Source: Streptomyces sp. SID13726
GTDB taxonomy: Bacteria; Actinomycetota; Actinomycetes; Streptomycetales; Streptomycetaceae
Reading direction: 5' to 3'
DNA: 64,000 bases
NCBI RefSeq assembly: GCF_010548375.1
Contig: NZ_JAAGLY010000017.1
Coordinates: forward strand, 1-64,000
Shown here: one piece after another, positions 18,493-26,617 of the stretch
Numbering within the stretch: position 1 is the stretch's first letter
Layout: each line of letters opens with the position of its first letter
Position numbers and translations under genes: made by a program
Notes under the pieces: generated by a model
The model's input: only the letters and a program-made list of their open reading frames with translations
The model's database searches: none
Told to the model about the DNA's origin: nothing

Positions 18493-19194
18493 ATGGATGC
18501 GAGGGAAAAGATCCTGGAGGCGGCCACCGAGCTGCTGGCGGGTGCGTCGGCCGCCGATGTCTCCACGCGCGCGGTGTGCGAGAAGGCCGGGGTGGGGGCG
18601 CCGATGCTCTACCGGCTCTTCGGCGACAAGGCCGGGCTGCTGGCCGCCGTGGTCGACCGGGGGTTCGAGCAGTACCTCGCGTCCAAGCGGGCGGCACGCC
18701 CCGGCGAGGACCCGGTGGCGGATCTGCGGAGCGGCTGGGACACCCATATGCGGTTCGCGCTGGAGCACCCCCACCACTACCGCCTGATGTACTCGCCCGA
18801 GCTGACCGTGCCCCCGGCCGCCGCCCAGGAGGCGCACGACCTGCTGCACGGCATCCTGGAGCGCTGCGCGGCCGAGGGGCGCCTCACCGTGCCGCCCGCG
18901 CTCGCCACCCAGATGATCATGTCCGCCAACGTCGGGGCGGCGCTGTCCGCGCTCACCAGACCCGAGCAGTACGCCGACGCGAAGTACTCGCAGCGGCTGC
19001 GGGACGCGGTGCTGGACTCGGTGACCCGGCCCGCCGGCACCGCCGAGGACGCCGGTGCAGCGCGTGAGGGGAGTTCCGTGCCCGTCGCGGCCGCCACGCT
19101 GGCAGCCAGGCTGCGCGCCGACCTGCCGCCGACGTTCACGCCTGCCGAGTCGGCCCTGCTCCAGCAGTGGCTGGAGAAGCTCACCGACCGCTGA
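18493..19194 (+). CDS. TetR-family regulator of the divergent SDR gene
   Basis: A 233-residue repressor. The N-terminal HTH reads REKILEAATELLAGASAADVSTRAVCEKAGVGAPMLYRLFGDKAGLLAAVVDRGFEQYL (about 3-60). The C-terminal ligand domain follows (WDTHMRFALEHPHHYRLMYSPELTV...). ATG 18493 is preferred over ATG 18475 because the latter would begin directly after the third operator box. The operators between it and the SDR gene imply autorepression and joint control. The effector is probably the SDR substrate. It converges with the response regulator gene. Confidence 0.9.
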   Translation: MDAREKILEAATELLAGASAADVSTRAVCEKAGVGAPMLYRLFGDKAGLLAAVVDRGFEQYLASKRAARPGEDPVADLRSGWDTHMRFALEHPHHYRLMYSPELTVPPAAAQEAHDLLHGILERCAAEGRLTVPPALATQMIMSANVGAALSALTRPEQYADAKYSQRLRDAVLDSVTRPAGTAEDAGAAREGSSVPVAAATLAARLRADLPPTFTPAESALLQQWLEKLTDR

Positions 19195-19257
19195 GACGAA
19201 ACCGGCCGTTGCGGCGTCACCGACCGTCCAGACGTCACCTGGGCGTCAGCTGAGGCG

Positions 19258-19941
19258 TCAGCGGCCGTCCGGCGGCAGCGCCTGCACCAGGCCCGACTGG
19301 TACGCCATGACGACGAGCTGGGCGCGGTCCCGGGCGCCCAGCTTCGTCATCGCGCGATGGACGTGGGTGCGGACGGTCAGCGGGCTGACGAAGAGCTTCT
19401 CCGCGATCTCCTCGTTGGAGTGCCCCTCGGCCACCCAGGCCATCACCTCGCGCTCCCGGCTGGTGAGACCGGTGAGGTCGTCGGAGGAGGCGAGCCGGGT
19501 CCCCAGTCCCGGAGTAGCCAGGAACCGGGTGATCAGGGTGCGGGTCGCGCCGGGGGAGAGCAGGGAGTCACCGGAGGCCACGGTCCTGATGCCGGACAGC
19601 AGGGCCTCGGCGGTGACGTCCTTGCCGAGGAAACCGCTGGCTCCGGACCGCAGCGCCTGAGCGACGTACTCGTCGATCTCGAACGTGGTCAGGATCAGTA
19701 CCCGTGTGTCGGTCAGCTCCACGTCCGCGCAGATCACCGACGTGGCGGTCAGGCCGTCGGTGCCCGGCATCCGGATGTCCATCAGGATGACGTCCGGCCG
19801 GTGCAGCCGGGCGAGGTCGACCGCCTCGGCACCGTCGGTGGCCTCCGCGACCACCTCCATGTCCTCACAGGAGTCGATGAGGATCCGGAAGGTGGCCCGC
19901 AGCAGGGCCTGGTCGTCGGCGAGGAGTACGCGGATGGTCAT
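19258..19941 (-). CDS. NarL/LuxR-type response regulator, no adjacent kinase
   Basis: A 227-residue two-component regulator. The receiver (about 3-125) has the acidic pair in LLADDQALLR, phospho-acceptor Asp in DVILMDIRMPGTDGL near 54, Thr in ILTTFEIDEYV, and Lys in FLGKDV. The C-terminal LuxR HTH (about 155-215) has LTSREREVMAWVAEGHSNEEIAEKLFVSPLTVRTHVHRAMTKLGARDR. Its ATG overlaps the stop of a 93-aa ORF (ATGA, 19938-19941). In Streptomyces such regulators usually follow a histidine kinase gene at this position; none is visible here. Confidence 0.92.
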   Translation of the reverse strand: MTIRVLLADDQALLRATFRILIDSCEDMEVVAEATDGAEAVDLARLHRPDVILMDIRMPGTDGLTATSVICADVELTDTRVLILTTFEIDEYVAQALRSGASGFLGKDVTAEALLSGIRTVASGDSLLSPGATRTLITRFLATPGLGTRLASSDDLTGLTSREREVMAWVAEGHSNEEIAEKLFVSPLTVRTHVHRAMTKLGARDRAQLVVMAYQSGLVQALPPDGR

Positions 19942-20219
19942 GGGGTCCGTTCTTGACGTTCCGGAGCGGTGGGGGACCGGCGCAGCGAGGGTCGGCCCGC
20001 CACGCCCGGCCGGCCGGAGCCGGGATGGCCCTCGCCGGCGGACACGAAGCCACCGGACACGAAGCCACCGGACGTGAAGCCACCGGACGTGAACCCGCCG
20101 GACCCCGAGCCCCCGGACCCGGAGCCGCCCGACGCGAGCTCCGGCAACCGCAGCGCGGACGTCAGCGCGACGACCGTACGGACGTGGTCGTCGGCGTAGC
20201 GCCGCAAGGGGATGCTCAT
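19938..20219 (-). CDS. Small GGxxS-repeat protein translationally coupled to the response regulator
   Basis: A 93-residue ORF of unknown function. It starts MSIPLRRYADDHVRTVVALTSALRLPELAS and continues with six pentapeptide units (GGSGS twice, GGFTS twice, GGFVS twice), then a basic tail. A GGAG lies 7 nt before the ATG, third positions are almost all G/C, and its TGA overlaps the regulator ATG, all favouring real coding. The repeat is encoded by 15-bp DNA units. The N-terminal segment could be an amphipathic helix. It sits where a sensor kinase would be expected, so it may be a kinase remnant or a distinct partner. I recognise no family. Confidence 0.55.
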   Translation of the reverse strand: MSIPLRRYADDHVRTVVALTSALRLPELASGGSGSGGSGSGGFTSGGFTSGGFVSGGFVSAGEGHPGSGRPGVAGRPSLRRSPTAPERQERTP

Positions 20220-20543
20220 CGGGTCTCCGGTCGTGTCCTGGAACCATGGTGGCCGATGCCCGCCAGGTCGGCCGCCGCACCGGTCCCGGCGGAGCGGTGC
20301 CGCCGCCCGGGTCCGGGCCCGGCCGCCTCCCCAGTCTTCCGGGTGCCGGGTGCGCTCGTCGTCGTACGGCTGCCGACAATCGCCGCTACTCGGGACGCAG
20401 TACACGGCTGGGTCCGGGTCATCCCCGGGCAGGACACGAACGCCGACGGCCGCCGCCCGGACGGGCCCGGTGGCGGGGCGCCCGGTGGGAGGGCGACCGT
20501 CAGGCGGGCCCGGCGACGGAGCGGCGGCCGTCGGGCGGGAGTG
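20220..20543. other. 324-bp stretch without a recognisable gene
   Basis: Lies between the 93-aa ORF and the 3' end of the DHA2 efflux gene, both on the minus strand. Open frames exist but show no motif and poor family-like composition. I looked for histidine-kinase boxes (H, N, G1, G2) in the minus-strand readings available and saw none. It should contain the promoter of the ORF/response-regulator pair; no clear -35/-10 is seen. Confidence 0.5.
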
Positions 20544-22028
20544 TCAGCGTCCCGAAGGTGTCCCCGCCGCCGTCCCCGCGGCGACCGGCGCCGGGCCGGG
20601 CTCGGCCACGGCGGCGCGTGGACGCGGGATGAAGGAGGCGATGGCGAAGGCGAGCAGCGCGGCACCCGCGCCGATCGCCATGACGGTCTTGAAGCCGTTC
20701 TCGGACGGCAGCGCGTAACCGCCGAGGTCGATGGTCATCTGGGCCAGCACGACACCCGCGAGGGCACTCGCCGTGGACGTACCGATGGACCGCATCAGGG
20801 TGTTGAGGCTGTTCGCGGCCGCCGTCTCCGAGGCGGGCACGGCACCCATGATGAGCGCGGGCATGGAGCCGTACGTGAACCCGATGCCGGCGCCGATCAC
20901 GCAGGAGACCAGCACCAGGTGCCAGACCTCGGACATCAGCACGATGTTCAGGCCGTAGCCCGCGGCCACGATCAGCGCGCCGATCATCAGCGTCACCTTC
21001 GGGCCCTTGGCCTTGGAGACCGCCGCCGAGACCGGTGCCAGGGCCATCATCACCAGACCGGAGGGGGCCATGACCAGACCGGCGGTCAGCAAGGACTTGC
21101 CCAGGCCGTAACCCGTCTGAGTGGGCAGCTGGAGCAGCTGCGGCAGGACCAGGGACATCGCGAACATCGAGAAGCCGATCGCGATCGACGCGAGGTTGGT
21201 GAACAGCACCTGGCGGCGGGCGGTGGTGCGCAGGTCCACCAGCGGCTGCTCGGTGCGCAGTTCGAAGAAGCCCCAGGCCAGCAGGACGATCACGGCCGCG
21301 GCGAACAGACCGAGCGTGGTGCCGCTGGTCCAGCCCCAGTCGGCGCCCTTCGAGACGGCCAGCAGGAGCGAGACCAGGCCCACGGCCATGCCGACCGCGC
21401 CGATTGCGTCGAACCGGCCGCCGGTGCGCACCCGGGACTCCGGCACGAACGCCATCACCAGGGCGACGGCTATCGCGCCCATCGCGGCCGAGGCCCAGAA
21501 CAGGACGTGCCAGTCGAAGTTGTCCGCGATCAGCGCGGCGGTCGGCAGACCGAGGGCGCCGCCGACCCCGAGGGAGGCACTCATCAGCGCGGTGGCCCCG
21601 GCCAGCCGCTCGGCGGGCAGCTCGTCGCGCATGATGCTGATGCCGAGCGGGATGACACCCGAGGACAGACCCTGCAGGGCACGGCCCACGATCATCGGGA
21701 CCAGCGCGTCGCTGAGCCCGCAGACCACCGATCCGAGCACCAGCATCACACCGCTGACCAGCAGCATCCGGCGCTTGCCGAACATGTCCCCGAGACGTCC
21801 GACGACCGGGGTGGCCACGGCCGCCGCGAGCAGGGTCGCCGTGACCGCCCAGGCGGTGTCCGAGGCCGGGGCGTCCAGCAGCTTCGGCAGTTCCGGCACG
21901 ATCGGGATGACCAGGGTCTGCATCAGCGAGACGACGATTCCGGCGAAGGCCAGCACCGCCACCACGGCGTTCGGCCGGGGCGGGGCCGCGGTGCCCGCGT
22001 CGGCGGATCTGGCGGGAGCGTCGGACAT
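20544..22028 (-). CDS. DHA2-family MFS drug efflux pump (EmrB/QacA type)
   Basis: A 494-residue membrane protein with about fourteen helices. It starts after a short Pro-rich N-terminus with NAVVAVLAFAGIVVSLMQTLVIPIVPELPKLL. The loop GRLGDMFGKRRMLLVSGVML is the MFS motif A and ALQGLSSGVIPLGISIMRDELP is motif B. LGVGGALGLPTAALIADNFDWHVLFWASAAMG is the motif C region. Two extra central helices fit DHA2. GGAGG lies 7 nt before ATG 22028. It is divergent from a P450 gene, with a perfect palindrome in the promoter, and a TetR gene follows the P450: a plausible oxidation-plus-efflux resistance module. Confidence 0.9.
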   Translation of the reverse strand: MSDAPARSADAGTAAPPRPNAVVAVLAFAGIVVSLMQTLVIPIVPELPKLLDAPASDTAWAVTATLLAAAVATPVVGRLGDMFGKRRMLLVSGVMLVLGSVVCGLSDALVPMIVGRALQGLSSGVIPLGISIMRDELPAERLAGATALMSASLGVGGALGLPTAALIADNFDWHVLFWASAAMGAIAVALVMAFVPESRVRTGGRFDAIGAVGMAVGLVSLLLAVSKGADWGWTSGTTLGLFAAAVIVLLAWGFFELRTEQPLVDLRTTARRQVLFTNLASIAIGFSMFAMSLVLPQLLQLPTQTGYGLGKSLLTAGLVMAPSGLVMMALAPVSAAVSKAKGPKVTLMIGALIVAAGYGLNIVLMSEVWHLVLVSCVIGAGIGFTYGSMPALIMGAVPASETAAANSLNTLMRSIGTSTASALAGVVLAQMTIDLGGYALPSENGFKTVMAIGAGAALLAFAIASFIPRPRAAVAEPGPAPVAAGTAAGTPSGR

Positions 22029-22075
22029 GAAGGAGCCTCCAGGACGGGGAGCGGGGCCGGGAACTCGGCCGAAGT

Positions 22076-22095
22076 TAAGTCAGGTGCTTGACTTA
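22076..22095. promoter_or_regulatory. Perfect palindrome between efflux pump and P450 genes
   Basis: Arms TAAGTCA (22076-22082) and TGACTTA (22089-22095) are separated by 6 nt in the 124-bp divergent region. The low-GC palindrome stands out from its surroundings. The TetR protein encoded at 23376-24032 is the likely binder, with joint control of pump and P450. Confidence 0.6.
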
Positions 22096-22152
22096 GCTTA
22101 CTGGGCCCGGATGTCCTGACCGTGCAGCGATCGCCGGAGCCGAGGAGGACCC

Positions 22153-23373
22153 ATGTCCTGGAGCGAGCGCCAACCGTCACTTGCCTACCCCCTGCGCCGC
22201 GGGCCGGTGCTGGAACCCCCCGAGGAATGGGCCGCCCTGCGGCAGAAGTGCCCCGTCGCCCGGGTGACCCTGCCCAGCGGCGACGAGGCGGCCCTGCTGA
22301 CCCGCTACGAGGACGTACGCCAGGTGCTCGCCGACGGCCGCTACAGCCGCCGGCTGACCGCGCACGACGCCGCCCGCATCGCCGACCACGAGTCCGGCGG
22401 GGTCTTCGGCAGCGACATGGCGGCCGCCCTCCCCGACGGCGGCGAGGCCCACCGGCGCTGGCGGCGGCTGGTGGGACGGTGGCTCACCGCCGAACGCGTG
22501 GCCGCCCTGACACCCCGCATCGAGGCGAGGACCGAGCGGCTCGTCGAGGACATGGTGGCGTACGGCCCGCCCGCCGACCTGCGGGCCCGGCTGGCCTTCC
22601 CGCTTCCGGTGTGGGTCATGTGCGAGCTGCTCGGCGTCCCCGCCGCCGACCACGACCGCTTCGCCCGCTGGTCCGACACCCTCCTCAACCTGACCCGCTG
22701 CACCCAGGAGGAGTACGACTGCGCCCAGGACGACTTCGTCGACTACCTCGGGGCACAGGTCCACGCCCGTCAGGAGGAACCCACCGACGACCTGCTCGGC
22801 GCGCTCGTCACCACCCGGGACGGCGACGGCCGCCGGCTGTCCGAGCGGGATGTCGTCTTCACCGGCCAGGCCCTGCTGGTCGCGGGACACGAGACCACCA
22901 TGAACGTCATCGCGAAGATGGTCGCCCTCCTGCTCGCCGACCGGCGCCACTGGGAGCGGCTCCTCGCCGACCGCTCCCTGGTGCCGAGCGCCGTCGAGGA
23001 GGTGCTGCGCTTCGACGCCGAGCCCGGCCTCGGCATGCCGCGCTACCTCGCCGACGGGGCCGAGATCGCCGGCACCCTGCTGCCCCCGGGCACCACAGTG
23101 CTGTGCGACGCGGCGGCCGCGAACCGCGACGAGAGCGCCTTCGCCTGCGCCGCCGAGATGACGCTCGACCGCAGCCCCAACCCGCATCTGGCGTTCGGCG
23201 CCGGAGCCCGCTCCTGTCTGGGCCAGTCGCTGGCCCGCGCGGTGCTGCGCACCGTCCTCGACGTGCTGTTGCGTAGGCTTCCGTCCCTGGAACTCGCCGC
23301 ACCGGCGGCGGACCTCAGGCGGCTCGAGGGACTGGCCGTCGGAGGGCTCAGTGAAGTCCCGGTGCGGTGGTGA
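22153..23373 (+). CDS. Cytochrome P450 monooxygenase
   Basis: A 406-residue soluble bacterial P450. I-helix AGHETTMNVIAKM (acid-alcohol pair modified to HETT) lies near 243, K-helix EEVLR near 282, and the heme-binding loop FGAGARSCLGQSLARA has its Cys ligand at 355. Length and sequence (PVARVTLPSGDEAALLTRYEDVRQVLADGRYSRRL) fit the CYP105/CYP107 class. The ATG at 22153 has GAGGAGG 6 nt upstream. No ferredoxin is adjacent, so electrons must come from elsewhere, perhaps the Fdx/FdR pair 3 kb downstream. The TetR gene follows after 2 nt. Confidence 0.92.
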   Translation: MSWSERQPSLAYPLRRGPVLEPPEEWAALRQKCPVARVTLPSGDEAALLTRYEDVRQVLADGRYSRRLTAHDAARIADHESGGVFGSDMAAALPDGGEAHRRWRRLVGRWLTAERVAALTPRIEARTERLVEDMVAYGPPADLRARLAFPLPVWVMCELLGVPAADHDRFARWSDTLLNLTRCTQEEYDCAQDDFVDYLGAQVHARQEEPTDDLLGALVTTRDGDGRRLSERDVVFTGQALLVAGHETTMNVIAKMVALLLADRRHWERLLADRSLVPSAVEEVLRFDAEPGLGMPRYLADGAEIAGTLLPPGTTVLCDAAAANRDESAFACAAEMTLDRSPNPHLAFGAGARSCLGQSLARAVLRTVLDVLLRRLPSLELAAPAADLRRLEGLAVGGLSEVPVRW

Positions 23374-23375
23374 GC

Positions 23376-24032
23376 ATGGCGGGCAGGACGGTACGCGAGG
23401 AGCAGGTCAGCGCGACCCGGGAGCTGATCCTGACCGCGGCCGAGCGGCTCTTCGCCGAGCGCGGTGTGCTCGCGGTCTCCAACCGTCAGGTCAGCGAGGC
23501 CGCGGGCCAGGGCAACAACGCCGCCGTCGGCTACCACTTCGGGACCAAGGCCGACCTGGTCCGGGCCATCGCCCGCAAGCACCACACCCGGGTCGAGGAG
23601 ATCCGCGCCCGGCTGCTGGCCGGGGTCGGTGACTCGGCGGACGTGCGCGACTGGGTGGACTGCCTGGTCCGGCCCGTCCCCGAACACCTCGCCGCACTGG
23701 GCAGCCCCACCTGGTTCGCCCGGTTCTGCGCACAGGTCATGACCGACCCGGTGCTCCAGCAGATCATGGTCGAGGAGTCCATGGCCTCGCCGTCCCTCCC
23801 GGTGATCGTCGAGGGGCTGCGGCGGTGTCTGCCCGAACTGCCCGCCGACGTCCGGGCCGAGCGCGCGGAGATGGCCCGCCATCTGATCGTCCACATGTCC
23901 GCCGACCGGGAGCGGGCCCTCGCCGAGAACACCCCGACCCCGCGGGCCAGTTGGTACGACGCCGCCACCGGGCTCGGTGACGTCGTGGTCGCCATGTGGA
24001 CCGCTCCGGTCACGCCCGCGTCCGGCTCCTAG
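23376..24032 (+). CDS. TetR-family regulator downstream of P450
   Basis: A 218-residue repressor. The HTH spans about 8-60: VSATRELILTAAERLFAERGVLAVSNRQVSEAAGQGNNAAVGYHFGTKADLVRAI. The C-terminal ligand-binding half includes WFARFCAQVMTDPVLQQIMVEES and a helix RAEMARHLIVHM. It starts 2 nt after the P450 stop; an in-frame GTG at 23367 overlapping the P450 is an alternative. It probably controls the P450 and the divergent efflux pump through the palindrome at 22076-22095. Confidence 0.88.
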   Translation: MAGRTVREEQVSATRELILTAAERLFAERGVLAVSNRQVSEAAGQGNNAAVGYHFGTKADLVRAIARKHHTRVEEIRARLLAGVGDSADVRDWVDCLVRPVPEHLAALGSPTWFARFCAQVMTDPVLQQIMVEESMASPSLPVIVEGLRRCLPELPADVRAERAEMARHLIVHMSADRERALAENTPTPRASWYDAATGLGDVVVAMWTAPVTPASGS

Positions 24033-24068
24033 AGGGCATTGATTGAGTCAGGCAAGGAGGAGGCTAGG

Positions 24069-24833
24069 GTGGGGGAGCGCCTCGAAGCGCGTCCCCCACG
24101 AACGGTTCTGCCCATGCCCGGCTCCAGCGCGCGACCGGCACTCGCCCGCGGTGCCGGTCAGCGCCTCCTGATCGTCGCCGGCGACCCGGACGTCGCCGAA
24201 CTGCTCTCCACCACGCTGGAGTTGGCGGGCTACCGGGTCGTCGCCGTCGCTGCCGCGAACGACGGGATGGCCCTGCTCGCGCGGGAGCGGTTCGACCTGG
24301 CCGTCGTCGACGCGACCCTGCCCGATGTGTCCGAACTGGGCCGCACCAGGCCCGCTTTGGCCCGTCGGCCCCCGGTCCTGCTGCTGATCGACTACGACTC
24401 CCTGGACCGGATCGTGCCCGAACTCGGCCTGGGTGAGCGGGACTACGTCACCAAGCCGTTCCGGGTGGCCGACATCCTGGTCCGGGTCCAGATCCTGCTG
24501 CGCGGCACCGGCGCGAACCCGGCCCGGAGCGGCGCGCTCTCCTATCGCGACCTCGTCCTGGACGACACCCTGTGCGAGGCCAGGCGCGGGCCGCGCGCAC
24601 TCGACCTCACGCCCGCGGAGTACCGGCTGCTGCGGCACCTCCTGGTCAACGCCCACCGCGTGCTGTCCAAGGAGCAGATCGGCCGGTACGTCTGGGGCGA
24701 CCACCGCGGCGGCAACGCGATCGAGCAACTGGTCTCCCGGCTGCGGCGCAAGGTCGACCAGGACGCCCCCGGCCTGATCCACACCCGGCGCGGCTTCGGA
24801 TACTGGCTGGGGCGCGCCGACACCGACGCGTGA
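24069..24833 (+). CDS. OmpR/PhoB-type winged-helix response regulator, orphan
   Basis: A 254-residue protein. An N-terminal extension of about 35 residues precedes a receiver (about 36-150) with LLIVAGDPDVAELL, where the usual DD pair is partly replaced (AGD), phospho-acceptor Asp in LAVVDATLPDV, and Lys in DYVTKPF. The C-terminal trans_reg_C domain (about 165-250) has LDLTPAEYRLLRHLLVNAHRVLSKEQIGRYVWGDHRGGNAIEQLVSRLRRKVDQ...IHTRRGFGYWL. GTG 24069 follows an AAGGAGGAGG tract. No kinase is nearby, and the altered acidic pocket suggests atypical or phosphorylation-independent control. Confidence 0.85.
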   Translation: MGERLEARPPRTVLPMPGSSARPALARGAGQRLLIVAGDPDVAELLSTTLELAGYRVVAVAAANDGMALLARERFDLAVVDATLPDVSELGRTRPALARRPPVLLLIDYDSLDRIVPELGLGERDYVTKPFRVADILVRVQILLRGTGANPARSGALSYRDLVLDDTLCEARRGPRALDLTPAEYRLLRHLLVNAHRVLSKEQIGRYVWGDHRGGNAIEQLVSRLRRKVDQDAPGLIHTRRGFGYWLGRADTDA

Positions 24834-25135
24834 CGGCCCTGTCGGCGCGTGAGGCCCCTGTCGGCGCGTGACGGCTCCTGCTGCAAACGCGGTGCCCGAC
24901 CTGGCCCGCTCATGACGGAGCGCGATATGCGTGGCACCCGGGGCGAACAACTCCTTTACGTCGCAGGACAGTTGGCGAATCGATCCTGTATGTGATCCGG
25001 GTCACGTCAGCTTCCTGTCAGGTCACTGACGGGATGGCGTCAGCCCCGTCTGTTTGCATGTGCTCATCGAGGCCTCGACCACTTCGCCCCGGCGCTCCGC
25101 CCCTGGACGGAGCCCCCCCACCACCGAGGAGAACC
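24834..25135 (+). other. 302-bp promoter region of the P450-ferredoxin-reductase operon
   Basis: Holds no gene. Directly after the upstream stop lies a tandem copy of CCCTGTCGGCGCGTGA (24837-24852 and 24856-24871, 19-bp period). Further down are a Crp-like site (24992-25005) and a small dyad GTCAG/CTGAC (25017-25030). I see no confident -35/-10 pair. Confidence 0.6.
24992..25005. promoter_or_regulatory. Crp-like site GTG-N6-GNCAC upstream of the CYP105-like operon
   Basis: GTGATCCGGGTCAC matches the published Streptomyces coelicolor Crp pattern GTG(N6)GNCAC and, with flanks, the general TGTGA-N6-TCAC form. It lies about 130 nt before the P450 ATG. Binding is an inference from the pattern only. 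Confidence 0.4.
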
Positions 25136-26368
25136 ATGGCCGACACCCTGGCCGTTCCCACAGCCGACGCACCCGGCACGGCCCCCGAGTTCCCCATGCC
25201 GCGCGCCTCCGGATGCCCCTTCGACCCGCCGCCCGGACTCCGGAAACTCCAGGAGGAGGGCCCGCTCGTCAAGGTGCGCCTCTGGGACGGCAGTGAGCCC
25301 TGGCTCGTCACCCGCTACGCCGAGCAGAAGCAACTGCTGGGCGACCCCAGGGTCAGCGCCGACACCGACACCCCCGGCTACCCGACCAAGGCCAGCCCCG
25401 AGGCCGGCGAGGGCAAGCTCAGCTTCATCATGATGGACGACCCCGAACACGCCAGGCTGCGCCGGATGGTGACGGCCCCCTTCGCCATCAGGAAGATCGA
25501 GGCCCTCAGGCCCGCCGTGCAGCGGATCGTCGACGGACTGATCGACGACATGCTGGCCGGCGACGGCCCGGTCGACCTGGTCGAGGCGTTCGCCCTGCCG
25601 CTGCCCTCCCTGGTCATCTGCGAACTGCTCGGCGTCCCCTACGACGACCACGCGTTCTTCCAGGACAACACCAAGACCATGGTCCACCGCGAGGCCACCC
25701 CCGAACAGCGCGGCGCGGCGAGCAGGGAGATCGCCGGCTTCCTCGCCGGACTGATCACCCAGCGGATCGCCGAACCGAAGGACGACCTGCTCACGACCAT
25801 CGCCGAGCGCGTCACCACCGGTGAGATCGACCACCGGCAGGCCACCGAGATGGCGCTGCTCATGCTCTTCGCGGGCCACGAGACCACCGCGAACATGATC
25901 GCGCTCGGCACCGCCGCGCTCCTCGAACACCCCGACCAGCTCGCCCTGTTGCGCGAGAGCGACGATCCCCGGTTCGTCGCGGGCGCGGTCGACGAACTGC
26001 TGCGGTACCTCAACATCGCCCACCTGGGGCGCCGCCGCGCGGTCACCGAGGACATCGAGATCGCCGGACAGGTCGTCAAGGCGGGCGACGGCCTTATCAT
26101 GGTCAACGAGATCGCCAACCGCGACCCCGAGGTCTTCGAGGACCCCGACCGCCTCGACCTCACCCGCGACGCCCGCCGCCACGTCGCGTTCAGCTTCGGC
26201 GTCCACCAGTGCCTCGGCCAGCCGCTCGCCCGCATGGAGCTCCAGGTCGTCTACGGCACCCTCTACCGGCGCATCCCCACCCTGAAGCTCGCCCGCGCCG
26301 TGGAGGACGTGCGGTTCAAGCACGACGCGTTCATCTACGGCGTCCACGAACTGCCGGTGGCCTGGTGA
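25136..26368 (+). CDS. Cytochrome P450, CYP105-like
   Basis: A 410-residue P450. The N-terminus PRASGCPFDPPPGLRKLQEEGPLVKVRLWDGSEPWLVTRYAEQKQLLGDPRVSAD is typical of CYP105. I-helix FAGHETTANMIALG, K-helix DELLRYL (ExxR), and heme loop FSFGVHQCLGQPLARMELQ with Cys359 are intact. CYP105 enzymes oxidise many secondary metabolites and xenobiotics. ATG 25136 has GGAG 7 nt upstream. It heads a three-gene operon with its own ferredoxin and FAD reductase, so a complete electron chain from NAD(P)H to heme is encoded here. Confidence 0.93.
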   Translation: MADTLAVPTADAPGTAPEFPMPRASGCPFDPPPGLRKLQEEGPLVKVRLWDGSEPWLVTRYAEQKQLLGDPRVSADTDTPGYPTKASPEAGEGKLSFIMMDDPEHARLRRMVTAPFAIRKIEALRPAVQRIVDGLIDDMLAGDGPVDLVEAFALPLPSLVICELLGVPYDDHAFFQDNTKTMVHREATPEQRGAASREIAGFLAGLITQRIAEPKDDLLTTIAERVTTGEIDHRQATEMALLMLFAGHETTANMIALGTAALLEHPDQLALLRESDDPRFVAGAVDELLRYLNIAHLGRRRAVTEDIEIAGQVVKAGDGLIMVNEIANRDPEVFEDPDRLDLTRDARRHVAFSFGVHQCLGQPLARMELQVVYGTLYRRIPTLKLARAVEDVRFKHDAFIYGVHELPVAW

Positions 26369-26422
26369 CGGCTCCCCGTCCCACGAACGAACGAGAACCA
26401 CGAGAGAAGCAAGGGGAATCCC

Positions 26423-26617
26423 ATGAAGGTGGAGCTGGAAGCCGACAAGTGCGTCGCCTCGGGGCAGTGCGTGGTCGCGTCCATGGAGGTCTTCGACCAG
26501 GACGACGACGGCATCGCGGTCCTGCTGGCGGAGGAGGTCGGCGACGAACTCGTCGAGAGCGTGCGGGAAGCCGTGGCGGTCTGCCCGGCCGCCGCCATCC
26601 GGCTGGTCCGGTCGTGA
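26423..26617 (+). CDS. [3Fe-4S] ferredoxin partner of the P450
   Basis: A 64-residue acidic ferredoxin. Cysteines at 10, 16 and 54 (ADKCVASGQC ... AVCPAAAI) with Ala/Val at the fourth ligand position give the [3Fe-4S] pattern known from SoyB-like ferredoxins of Streptomyces CYP105 operons. It carries electrons from the reductase to the P450. It lies 54 nt downstream of the P450, with an AAGCAAGGGGA tract before the ATG, and its stop overlaps the reductase GTG (GTGA, 26614-26617). Confidence 0.93.
   Translation: MKVELEADKCVASGQCVVASMEVFDQDDDGIAVLLAEEVGDELVESVREAVAVCPAAAIRLVRS

Noticed and set aside
19969..20199. Plus-strand frame with PPDTK/PPDVK/PPDPE pentapeptide repeats
   Set aside because: Looks like a Pro-rich linker, but it is the complement of the GGxxS repeat ORF, which has a ribosome-binding site and coupling to the response regulator; kept only as a curiosity.
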